Shown: one piece after another, positions 1 to 7,139 of the stretch
Layout of the letters: each line of letters opens with the position of its first letter
Numbering within the stretch: position 1 is the stretch's first letter
NCBI GenBank assembly: GCA_023434535.1
Contig: JAEYSR010000213.1
Coordinates: forward strand, 1 to 38,149
From: Actinomycetes bacterium
GTDB lineage: Bacteria > Actinomycetota > Acidimicrobiia > Acidimicrobiales > Microtrichaceae
Reading direction: 5' to 3'
Length of the DNA stretch: 38,149 nucleotides
Made by a program: the position numbers and the translations under genes
The notes under the pieces: generated by a model
What the model saw: the letters and a program-made list of their open reading frames with translations, nothing else
The model's database searches: none
What the model was told of the DNA's origin: nothing

Positions 1-215
1 CTGGCCAGAGGCTCCTCCACCACCGAACGAAGCGCTCGGTCCGCTGCCACGGCGACCGACCCCCAGGCGTCAGCTGGGGATGCGAAGAACCCGTGATCGC
101 GAGCGAGACCGAGCTCGCGCACGACCTCGCGAGCCTGCTGCACCTGTGACGCATCGAGCAGGTCGACCGTCACGAACCCGTCGGACCCGACCGATGCCGC
201 GAGCTCAGAGGCCAT
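1..215 (-). CDS. PhyH-type Fe(II)/2OG dioxygenase, N-terminal fragment (runs off window)
   Basis: Only the first 71 codons are in the window; the gene continues past base 1. The ATG at 215-213 shares one base with the stop of the upstream radical SAM gene (TGATG), so the two are translationally coupled. The visible peptide starts MASELAASVGSDGFVTVDLL, continues through a helix with QQAREVVRELGL, and ends VVEEPLA. This matches the N-terminus of the first domain of the tandem PhyH gene at 23850 (DGYVVVDLLDDDALESARRL there) in spacing and character. PhyH enzymes use Fe(II), O2 and 2-oxoglutarate to hydroxylate small molecules. The catalytic HxD and distal His lie outside the window, so activity cannot be judged. 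The family call rests on similarity to the four other PhyH genes here and on operon context. Confidence 0.66.
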   Translation of the reverse strand, partial: MASELAASVGSDGFVTVDLLDASQVQQAREVVRELGLARDHGFFASPADAWGSVAVAADRALRSVVEEPLA

Positions 216-2890
216 CACCGTCGCGGCCCCAGCGACACCCGAACGGACTCGACCGTCGCCCCGTCCTCGTGCTCGTCGTCACCGTCGAACCCGTCACCGA
301 CGGCCAGGTCCGCATCCGGCAACCACTTCGGTGACGTATCGATGCCGTAGTAGGTCAGCGCCGGGAGGACCCTCATCAGGTCGGAGTCCAGCTCGTTGGC
401 CACCGCGGCACCGACGTGGAAGTCGCCCTGCATCACCTCGCTCCGCGGATCGCCCTCCGGGTGGATCCCGACGGTGCAGAGCCCCATCGGATCCGCGCGG
501 ACGACGAGTTCGGCGGGTGCGTGATCGACGAGCGGGGCCGACGGCCGTCCAGCCCGACCGGAGGTGTAGAGCGACCGGGTCGCGCTGCGGTAGTAGGCGA
601 CGTAGTCGTGCTGCAGCGGACGAGCGTCGGGGAAGGTGCGACCGGGCTCCGGCATGAGCGCTGACTGCACGGCGAGCACGGTCGTCAACCCGGAGTCGTC
701 CGGCCCGATCGCGTACTCCTCGGCGATGAACGAGCCGACCTCTCGGTAGAACGTCGCCCAGCCGACGGCCACGGTGGGGAAGAGATCGAAGTACTTGATG
801 ACCCAGCTGATCGACGGGAAGCGGTCGGGTTCGACGTCGGCCATGGAGAGCAGCCGCTGCATCACCTCGGTCGCCGGGATGCCGTGGTCCCACTGGAGGT
901 AGCGCATCACATGCCGCAGAACACCCATGCGCTCCGTGATGGTGTCCACGGTCCGGAACCGCCACATCTGCCGCCGAGCGACCTCGTCGAACGTCGCCGT
1001 CGAGGTGACGAGTCCGCTGTCGTCCACCTGGATGGCGTGGCGTCGCCGGTACGCGGGATCGTTCATCGGTGAGTTGGGGAGCAGCTGGACCGGCCACGAC
1101 CGCACCAGAACCTCGTGGTCCAGCATGAACTGCAGATCGAGTCGGTACGACTCGAACGTCTGGCCCGGTAGACCCAGCATCAGGTCGCCCTGGAGGGGAT
1201 AGCCACGACGACGGAAGTCCGCGGCGAGCTTGACGTAGTGGTCGGTCGAGATGTTCGTTCGGTCGAGCACCTCGAGGGTCGAGGGGTCGGTGGTCTGGAG
1301 CGACAGCGAAGTGCTCACGGTGACGCCGGCCCCGCTCAGCACGTCCATGATGCCGACGAGGTGCTTCGTCGTGTTCTTGGCGCCGGTCCAGGACACGGAG
1401 TGGGGCGCCCCCGTCCGCTGGACGACATCGGCGATCCGCCGAGCGAACTCCACGTCGCGAGACATGATCCCGAAGTTCGCATCGGTCACGGTGACCGTGT
1501 GGACGCCGAGGCGCGCCGCCCACTCGAACTCCGCAACCACCCTCTCCATGGAGAACTTCCGGATGCGGGACATCGTGGCCGAGCCCCAATCGCAGAACGT
1601 GCAACCGTACGGACATCCGCGATTGGTCTCGATCGACAGGCAGTAGTGCCAGGCCGTTGCGGGTATGCCGTCGAACTCGCCGGTCAGGTACGGGGACGGC
1701 AGCTCGTCGAGATCGGCCAGCCGAGGGCGGTCGTCGGTCCGGACCGCTGTCCCGTCCCCACCGCGGAAGGTGATGCCCTGGACGCCGGCGAGCGAGCGTT
1801 CGTCCTTGACGAGCGCTCCATCGATCACCAGGGCATCGAGCAGCTCGCACAGGGTGACCTCGCCCTCGCCGCGCACGAGGACGTCCGCGACGTCGGAGAA
1901 CGACTCCAGGAAGTCGGCTGCATCGCCCTCGTACTTCGGCGCGCTCGGACCACCGTGGACCACCACCAGCTCGGGCGAGATCCGGCGACCGGCCGCAGCC
2001 GCGGCGAGGTTGGCGTCAAGCGACCAGACGTAGTCGGAGCACAGGAGCACGGCCGGGCCCGGGCGAGCGGCGTAGTCGTCGAGGAACGACTCGATCGTCT
2101 CAGGTCGTCGGATCTCGAACACCGCGTTGAGGCGTCCTCCTTCCCAGTGCCTCGCCGCGGCCGTCAGCATGCCGAGAGAGAGCATCGGACCGACGTCGAT
2201 GGGCCAGATCGCGTAGACGGGGATCAGGCTCGGCCCCTCAGCCGGGTGCTGCTCGCGCTCCGTCGGATCGACGTCCGGCACCTGGATCTGCTCGGGGTTC
2301 GCTGCCTGACCGACCTCGGCGGTCCTGTCATCACGTCCGGGTCCGTCTGTCGCTCGTCGGCTCCCCCGGCCGGTCAGCCGAGCTCGGAGACGGCCGACGA
2401 GGCCGCGTGCGGCGACGACCGGCGCCTCCGCTCCCCCACCTGCGGACACGGACGGGGCCGGTTCTCCCGCGGCGTCCTCGTGACCCGCCGAGAGCGTGAG
2501 CACCCGTCCGGACCGGGCCATCTCTTCGAGCCGGGCGACGCCGTTCGCCACGCCGGCTGCTGCCACGACGTCGGCGACGGTGGTGTCGACGCCGATCCGG
2601 TCCAGCAGACGGAGGTCGTCCGGCTCGAGCGTCCGGAGTGCGCCGTCGACGTCCTCGATCTCGATGCCGCCGGCACGGACGAGCCCGACCCACATCCACG
2701 TCGGGCGAACCACTCGCTGGTCCGACGAGCCCGACGACGTCCCCGGTTCGCTCGCGATCGCCCCCTCACGGGCCGGTCCGACCACATCCAGGACCCGCGA
2801 GAGGTCGACGGGCTCCGGCACGTCGTCGGACAGGCCCGTGAGGGACCAGCTCCCCGGCGCCCTCACCACGAAGCACGCGTGCCCGCTCAT
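215..2890 (-). CDS. B12-binding radical SAM protein with N-terminal PqqD-like domain (paralogue 1)
   Basis: Predicted 891-aa cytoplasmic enzyme. Residues about 1-140 form the N-domain shared by this locus's radical SAM set: an FVVRxxGSW motif at F7, a WMWVG strand, then a winged-helix-like segment with DLRLLDRI. A low-complexity linker of about 110 residues follows. Next come a cobalamin-binding Rossmann domain (GGP near VVVHGG) and a radical SAM barrel with the Cx3Cx2C cluster motif CPYGCTFC at C426, C430 and C433, inside NRGCPYGCTFCDWG. Such enzymes are usually class B methyltransferases acting on sp3 carbon or phosphorus; the substrate is unknown, probably a glycan or lipid. The ATG at 2890 overlaps the upstream PhyH stop (ATGA), which decides the start; an in-frame ATG at 2905 is the alternative. 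The C-terminal region (GLCTVGIHPEGDPRSE, then NELDSDLMRVLP) is shared with the paralogues at 7140 and 14425. Confidence 0.9.
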   Translation of the reverse strand: MSGHACFVVRAPGSWSLTGLSDDVPEPVDLSRVLDVVGPAREGAIASEPGTSSGSSDQRVVRPTWMWVGLVRAGGIEIEDVDGALRTLEPDDLRLLDRIGVDTTVADVVAAAGVANGVARLEEMARSGRVLTLSAGHEDAAGEPAPSVSAGGGAEAPVVAARGLVGRLRARLTGRGSRRATDGPGRDDRTAEVGQAANPEQIQVPDVDPTEREQHPAEGPSLIPVYAIWPIDVGPMLSLGMLTAAARHWEGGRLNAVFEIRRPETIESFLDDYAARPGPAVLLCSDYVWSLDANLAAAAAGRRISPELVVVHGGPSAPKYEGDAADFLESFSDVADVLVRGEGEVTLCELLDALVIDGALVKDERSLAGVQGITFRGGDGTAVRTDDRPRLADLDELPSPYLTGEFDGIPATAWHYCLSIETNRGCPYGCTFCDWGSATMSRIRKFSMERVVAEFEWAARLGVHTVTVTDANFGIMSRDVEFARRIADVVQRTGAPHSVSWTGAKNTTKHLVGIMDVLSGAGVTVSTSLSLQTTDPSTLEVLDRTNISTDHYVKLAADFRRRGYPLQGDLMLGLPGQTFESYRLDLQFMLDHEVLVRSWPVQLLPNSPMNDPAYRRRHAIQVDDSGLVTSTATFDEVARRQMWRFRTVDTITERMGVLRHVMRYLQWDHGIPATEVMQRLLSMADVEPDRFPSISWVIKYFDLFPTVAVGWATFYREVGSFIAEEYAIGPDDSGLTTVLAVQSALMPEPGRTFPDARPLQHDYVAYYRSATRSLYTSGRAGRPSAPLVDHAPAELVVRADPMGLCTVGIHPEGDPRSEVMQGDFHVGAAVANELDSDLMRVLPALTYYGIDTSPKWLPDADLAVGDGFDGDDEHEDGATVESVRVSLGPRR

Positions 2891-4323
2891 GATCTGGTCG
2901 TCCATCGGAGGGAGGCGTGGGTGGCTCGACCTGATGCCCGACGCCACCTCCATCGTAGGGCAGGCCTGCCACGGCGGCTCCCTCCCGCCGACCGCAGCAG
3001 CAGGACCACAGGCCCGGGTCCGTCGTTCCAGACCAGGACGTCGCGGTCGAGCGGCACGGACCGACCGAGGTCGAGCTCGGCCACCCCCTCGGTCAGACGG
3101 ACTCCGGACCGCACCGGTGTGCACTCCACGACGACCACGTCGCCTCCCCGACCCGGGATCCGGGCGCGGGAGCCCGGATCGAGGACGATCAACGACGCGT
3201 CGGTGCTGTGCGGCATACCGGCCAGGTCAGGCAGCCGAGCACCGACCTCTTCGAGCCCCACGGAGTCCAACGGCACGACCGAGACGGGAGCCCCCCAACT
3301 GTCCACCCCCGTCGCCCCACGGCGATCCGTCAACCCGACCGCGGTCAGGTCCACGTCGCGGTCGTGGGTCGCGCTCCACACCAGCTCCAGCTCGACAGCT
3401 GCCACGGCCGTACCCGCTCCATCCTGCAGGTCGGGAGGAACGATCACGAGTCGCTCCGGCTCGACGGCACCGAGCTGCTCACCCAGCACGGCGACCGCCG
3501 TCACCGGAGGGTCCTCGTCGTACTCGTCGATCAGGAGACCCGCCGACGCGCGGGCCACGGCGGCAGGCCCCGGCGCACACTCGACGAAGTACGACGAGTC
3601 GACCCGGTGGACCCTGCGGTGACGGCGACCGGTCGCGATCACCTGGACCGGCCCTCGCTCCCGATCAGCGAGCAGGCAGCCGATGGCGAGCCGCGGCTCG
3701 TCCGTGCGGTTGGGTGCCGAGGCGTGGAGCATCCGGGCGTCGTAGACGAGCGCGGTTCCGGCAGGCACCGCCGCGGGCTCCAGGAGCTCCTGGAGATGGT
3801 GGTGGTAGGGATCGAACAGCACTGCGGCGTTCGGGCCGAAGGCTCCGTGGCGGATGCTCTCGCTCCCTGGCACGAAGGCGAGCGGGCCGTTGTCGAGGTC
3901 AGGGCCGGTGTCGACGAGCGGCAGCCAGAGGGCGTACGTCCGTCGGAACCGCTCGTCGTCCACGGCCAGGTCACGGTGGAGGAAGAGGTCCGAACCGGAT
4001 CCCGGGTGCTTCGCCACGAACGAGAAGTAGACCGGGTCGTGACAGCGGAACGCTGCGCGCACAGGATCCTCCAGGCACTCCCGAGCGATGGCCTCGAGCC
4101 GGGCGACGAGCGATCGATCGGAGCGGAGGTAGTCGAGTCGGATGCCGTCCTCGTCCCGTGGGACGAGCGCCCAGTACCTCTCGGCCAGTCGGGCGGCGAC
4201 CTGCGGGCCGATCAACGGCACCCCGACGATGCCCCGTGACGACAGAACGGCATCGAGCGTCGGATCGGTCAGGATGCCATCCACGCCGTCTCGTCCGGTC
4301 ATGATGTGCCACCCCCCGGACAT
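2887..4323 (-). CDS. PhyH-type dioxygenase with C-terminal cupin-like extension
   Basis: Predicted 478 aa. The N-terminal half is a phytanoyl-CoA dioxygenase-like double-stranded beta helix. The iron ligands would be H116 and D118 (FLHRDLAVDDER) and distal H200 (MLHASAPN), with R211 placed to bind 2-oxoglutarate. The enzyme is expected to hydroxylate a soluble or carrier-linked substrate. Residues after about 300 are not part of the usual PhyH fold. They form a beta-rich tail ending in VLVWNDGPGPVVLLL, shared with the PhyH gene at 21261 (VLWNDGPGQLVVL). The last 35 residues are arginine-rich and overlap the next gene. ATG 4323 is chosen; ATG 4302 is nearly as good. The frame is open further upstream but would run into the divergent gene at 4424. 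First gene of the minus-strand operon PhyH, radical SAM, PhyH. Confidence 0.85.
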   Translation of the reverse strand: MSGGWHIMTGRDGVDGILTDPTLDAVLSSRGIVGVPLIGPQVAARLAERYWALVPRDEDGIRLDYLRSDRSLVARLEAIARECLEDPVRAAFRCHDPVYFSFVAKHPGSGSDLFLHRDLAVDDERFRRTYALWLPLVDTGPDLDNGPLAFVPGSESIRHGAFGPNAAVLFDPYHHHLQELLEPAAVPAGTALVYDARMLHASAPNRTDEPRLAIGCLLADRERGPVQVIATGRRHRRVHRVDSSYFVECAPGPAAVARASAGLLIDEYDEDPPVTAVAVLGEQLGAVEPERLVIVPPDLQDGAGTAVAAVELELVWSATHDRDVDLTAVGLTDRRGATGVDSWGAPVSVVPLDSVGLEEVGARLPDLAGMPHSTDASLIVLDPGSRARIPGRGGDVVVVECTPVRSGVRLTEGVAELDLGRSVPLDRDVLVWNDGPGPVVLLLRSAGGSRRGRPALRWRWRRASGRATHASLRWTTRS

Positions 4324-4367
4324 CGTCCCACCAGCCCGTGACCCGACCCACGGATAGGTCACACCGA

Positions 4368-4373
4368 ACGGTA
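4368..4373 (-). promoter_or_regulatory. Candidate -10 element (TACCGT) for the minus-strand PhyH/radical SAM operon
   Basis: On the minus strand this reads GGTACCGTT, containing TACCGT, a TAnnnT-type actinobacterial -10 hexamer about 45 bases upstream of ATG 4323. The same nine bases occur in the same orientation relative to another PhyH operon at 22786-22794. No convincing -35 is visible. It lies in the 100-bp divergent gap 4324-4423, which holds no gene. Confidence 0.4.
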
Positions 4374-4423
4374 CCGCTGCCCCGGCGTCGCGACCTACAG
4401 CGGCCCTACTCTGGAGAGACGTC

Positions 4424-5062
4424 ATGGGCGAGATCGCACCGTCGGCCGGGGGATGGATGGAACACACGACGATCGCCGCCTTGCCGCGACGTGGTGAGTT
4501 CGTGGTCCGCTCCGAGGGGTCCTGGATCCTGACGACGCACCGGTCTCCGCGACCGGAGACCATCCAGCTCGCGGAGCTGATCGAGCGGATGGAGGCGTCC
4601 GCCGACCGCGGTGGATCGGACCGGCACGACCACCGTCGGTTCGGCGATGGTGCTCACGTTCCGGAGCCGCTGACGGCGCCGGCCGTCGCGCCGGTCTGGC
4701 GATTCGTGGCTGCAGTCGCCGATGGGCACCTGATCGTCGGCGACGTCGACCGTGCGGCAATCGCCCTCGACGAGGTCGACGTGCGGCTGATCGATCGGAT
4801 CACGACGGCCACGTCGACGCACGAACTCGGGCCCGGCCTCGACCTCGATCGGAAGGTACGCGACTCTCGCCTGTCCCGGCTGATCGCCGCCGGGATCCTG
4901 TCGACAGCTGGCTCGCCGACAGCGAGCGCGGGCGCTCAGGAGCTCCCGACTCACGACGAGCCGCGTCGGCGGTCGACTGGACGGCGGCCGGGCGATCCCG
5001 ACCGGCCGTCCTCTCGGCTTGCATCGGTCCGACGTGCGATCCGACGGATCCGCCTCCCGTGA
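4424..5062 (+). CDS. Free-standing PqqD-like domain protein, partner of the next radical SAM protein
   Basis: Predicted 212 aa, no signal peptide or membrane segment. It carries as a separate protein the N-domain that is fused to the other three radical SAM proteins here: FVVRxxGSW at F26, then PVWRFV and EVDVRLIDRI, a short helix-turn-helix-like stretch and LIAAGILS. The second half resembles a PqqD/RiPP-recognition-type winged helix, but this is a pattern judgement, not a search result. The basic tail VRRAIRRIRLP matches the linker that precedes the B12 domain in the fused paralogues. Its stop overlaps the GTG of the next gene (GTGA), so the two products are probably made in equal amounts and may form a complex. 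GGAGAG lies 5-10 bases before ATG 4424; ATG 4457 (MEHTTIA) is an alternative, resembling the MEESTID start of the gene at 17283. Confidence 0.75.
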   Translation: MGEIAPSAGGWMEHTTIAALPRRGEFVVRSEGSWILTTHRSPRPETIQLAELIERMEASADRGGSDRHDHRRFGDGAHVPEPLTAPAVAPVWRFVAAVADGHLIVGDVDRAAIALDEVDVRLIDRITTATSTHELGPGLDLDRKVRDSRLSRLIAAGILSTAGSPTASAGAQELPTHDEPRRRSTGRRPGDPDRPSSRLASVRRAIRRIRLP

Positions 5063-7005
5063 GCCGACCTCCACTCGTTCCACCCGAACCCGACGGACGC
5101 ATCCCGGTCTTCGCGCCGTGGCAGCGCGAGGTCGGGCCTCTGCTGTCGCTCGGGATGCTGACCGCGGCGGCCCGTCGACACGACGGAGGGGCGCTCGCTC
5201 GGCGGTACGACATCCACCGGCCAGAGCCGTCGGACGTCGTCCGCGAGGAGCTCGTGCGGTCGGCCGGTCCCGCTGTCCTGTTGTGCTCCGACTACGTGTG
5301 GTCCGTCGAGCACAACCTCGAGCTCGCCGATCGGGCCCGTCGGGTGCGACCCGACCTCGTGGTACTGCACGGTGGACCCAGCTGCCCCGGTCGGGTCGAC
5401 GAGGCCGAGAGGTTCCTCAGAGATCGCGCTGCGCCGGGAGACGTGCTCGTCCACGGCGAGGGCGAAGCAGCGCTGTGCGACGTCCTGGCTGCGCTGCGAC
5501 CCGGATCGGGCCACGAACCGGACCGGCTCTCAGACGTCCCGGGGATCAGCTTCGTCGATGCCGACGGCATCGTGCGCCACACCGCCGCCCGCGAGCGGAC
5601 CGCCGAGCTCGACGCTCTCCCGTCGCCGTACCTGACGGGCGAGTACGACGACATCGAACCAGCCGCGTGGCACTACCTGGCCTCGATCGAGACCAACCGG
5701 GGATGCCCGTACGGCTGCACCTTCTGCGACTGGGGATCGGCGACACGGAGCCGCATCCGCAAGTTCTCCATCGATCGGGTCACGGCCGAGATCGAGTGGT
5801 GTGCCGCCCACGGGATCGAGGGCGTCCAGATCTGCGACGCGAACTTCGGGATCCTGGCCAGGGACGTCGAGGTCACAGACGGCATCGTGGCGAGCCGCGG
5901 GGTCTGGGGTCGACCGTCCATCGTCGCTCTCACGCCGGCCAAGAACACCACACGGCACCTCTCCTCGATCGTGGAGAAGCTGCTGGGCGCCGACATCCTC
6001 CTCAGCACCGCGATCTCGCTCCAGACGACGGACCCACGGACCCTCCAGCTCGTCGATCGATCGAACATCTCGACCGATTCGTACCTCGATCTCGCCGCAG
6101 AGCTGCGCCGCCACGGTCAGCCGCTGCAGGGGGACCTGCTGATCGGGATGCCGGGCCAGACGGTCGACTCGTACCGCCGGGACCTCCAGTTCTTCATGGA
6201 TCACGACATCGCGCCCCGGACCTGGAGCGTGCGCATGCTGCCGAACGCGCCGATGAACGATCCCGGGTACCGCCGCGACCACCGGTTGCAGGTCAACCGC
6301 AACGGCCACGTCGTCGCAACGTCGACGATGTCGGCGGACGATCGTGCTCGGATGCTCCGACTCCGGAAGGCGCAGGTGATCGGCTGGAAGTTCGGGCTGG
6401 TCAAGCCGCTCCTGAGGGTCCTGCAGTGGGATCACGGCGTCCCGGCCGTCACGGCGCTGGATCGCCTGGCCGAGCTGACCCACGTCGATCCCGACCGCTA
6501 TCCGGTCCTGTCCTGGACCTTCGAGCACTTCGACCTGTTCCTCACGACGGCTGTCAGCTGGCGGTCCTTCATCGGAGAGATGGCGACCTTCGTTCAGGAC
6601 GAGATGGAGGTGAGGTGGGACACCGGCCTCGACGCCGCCGCCGACCTGCTGCTGTTCATGCTGCCGTCCCCGAACCGCACGTTGCCGGCACGCATCGACC
6701 TGGCGCACGACTTCCCGGCCTACATCGCCCCGGTCCGTCGGACTCTGTTCGAGACCGGTCGTGCCGGCCGCCCGGAACGGCCCCTCCGCGAGTACCCGCC
6801 GACGGTGGTCGGGATCGACACGGACCCGCACCGCCTGTGCAGCGATGGCCTCCACATGGCCGGGGATCCCCGATCCGAGATCCTGGAGGGCAACTTCTGG
6901 ATCGACATCGGCTTCTCCTACGAGCTTCCGGTGCGACCCCCGGTCGACCTGACCGAGCACCCGATCGGCGGTGGATCCTCCGTCACCGACGATCCGCCGC
7001 CCTGA
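5059..7005 (+). CDS. B12-binding radical SAM protein lacking the N-domain (paralogue 2)
   Basis: Predicted 648 aa. It starts directly at the cobalamin-binding domain (DGRIPVFAPW, then VVLHGGPSCPG), followed by the radical SAM barrel with CPYGCTFC at C216, C220 and C223 (ETNRGCPYGCTFCDWGSAT). A strongly conserved middle region (KNTTRHL, TDPRTLQLVDRSNISTDSYL, LQGDLLIGMPGQT) matches the paralogues. Expected chemistry is B12-dependent radical methylation or a related rearrangement; the substrate is unknown. GTG 5059 is set by the GTGA overlap with the upstream N-domain protein. Compared with the genes at 215, 7140 and 14425, the C-terminus stops early: the NELxSPLLRLLP block is missing and the chain ends shortly after WIDIGFSYELP. 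The paralogues' KYE after the B12-domain GGPS is replaced by GRVDE. Downstream is a 134-bp gap. Confidence 0.9.
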   Translation: MSRPPLVPPEPDGRIPVFAPWQREVGPLLSLGMLTAAARRHDGGALARRYDIHRPEPSDVVREELVRSAGPAVLLCSDYVWSVEHNLELADRARRVRPDLVVLHGGPSCPGRVDEAERFLRDRAAPGDVLVHGEGEAALCDVLAALRPGSGHEPDRLSDVPGISFVDADGIVRHTAARERTAELDALPSPYLTGEYDDIEPAAWHYLASIETNRGCPYGCTFCDWGSATRSRIRKFSIDRVTAEIEWCAAHGIEGVQICDANFGILARDVEVTDGIVASRGVWGRPSIVALTPAKNTTRHLSSIVEKLLGADILLSTAISLQTTDPRTLQLVDRSNISTDSYLDLAAELRRHGQPLQGDLLIGMPGQTVDSYRRDLQFFMDHDIAPRTWSVRMLPNAPMNDPGYRRDHRLQVNRNGHVVATSTMSADDRARMLRLRKAQVIGWKFGLVKPLLRVLQWDHGVPAVTALDRLAELTHVDPDRYPVLSWTFEHFDLFLTTAVSWRSFIGEMATFVQDEMEVRWDTGLDAAADLLLFMLPSPNRTLPARIDLAHDFPAYIAPVRRTLFETGRAGRPERPLREYPPTVVGIDTDPHRLCSDGLHMAGDPRSEILEGNFWIDIGFSYELPVRPPVDLTEHPIGGGSSVTDDPPP

Positions 7006-7139
7006 GGCCGACCGACCGCTCTGCACGACCGGCCGAGGGCGGAGGACCCGAGCGCTCCTGCTTTCCGAACCCACTCCGCTGCGGCCACACTGGCACCGAG
7101 GACGACGAGGCCGGAACGGCATCCGGGTGGGGGCTCGAC
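7006..7139 (+). other. Intergenic gap between two radical SAM genes
   Basis: This is the longest non-coding stretch in the window. No RNA gene or strong hairpin was seen. The last 20 bases hold the purine-rich GGGTGGGGG that could act as ribosome binding site for ATG 7140. A promoter here is possible but no convincing -10/-35 pair is visible. Confidence 0.5.

Noticed and set aside
1238..3622. Long plus-strand open frame (about 794 codons) opposite the radical SAM and PhyH genes
   Set aside because: It is the complement of two clear genes in a high-GC genome; its translation is rich in Arg, Pro and His with no family motif.
5019..7139. Upstream extension of the radical SAM gene at 7140 to a 1645-codon protein
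   Set aside because: The extra part lies over the radical SAM gene at 5059 in another frame and has no domain; ATG 7140 aligns with the N-domain starts of the paralogues.
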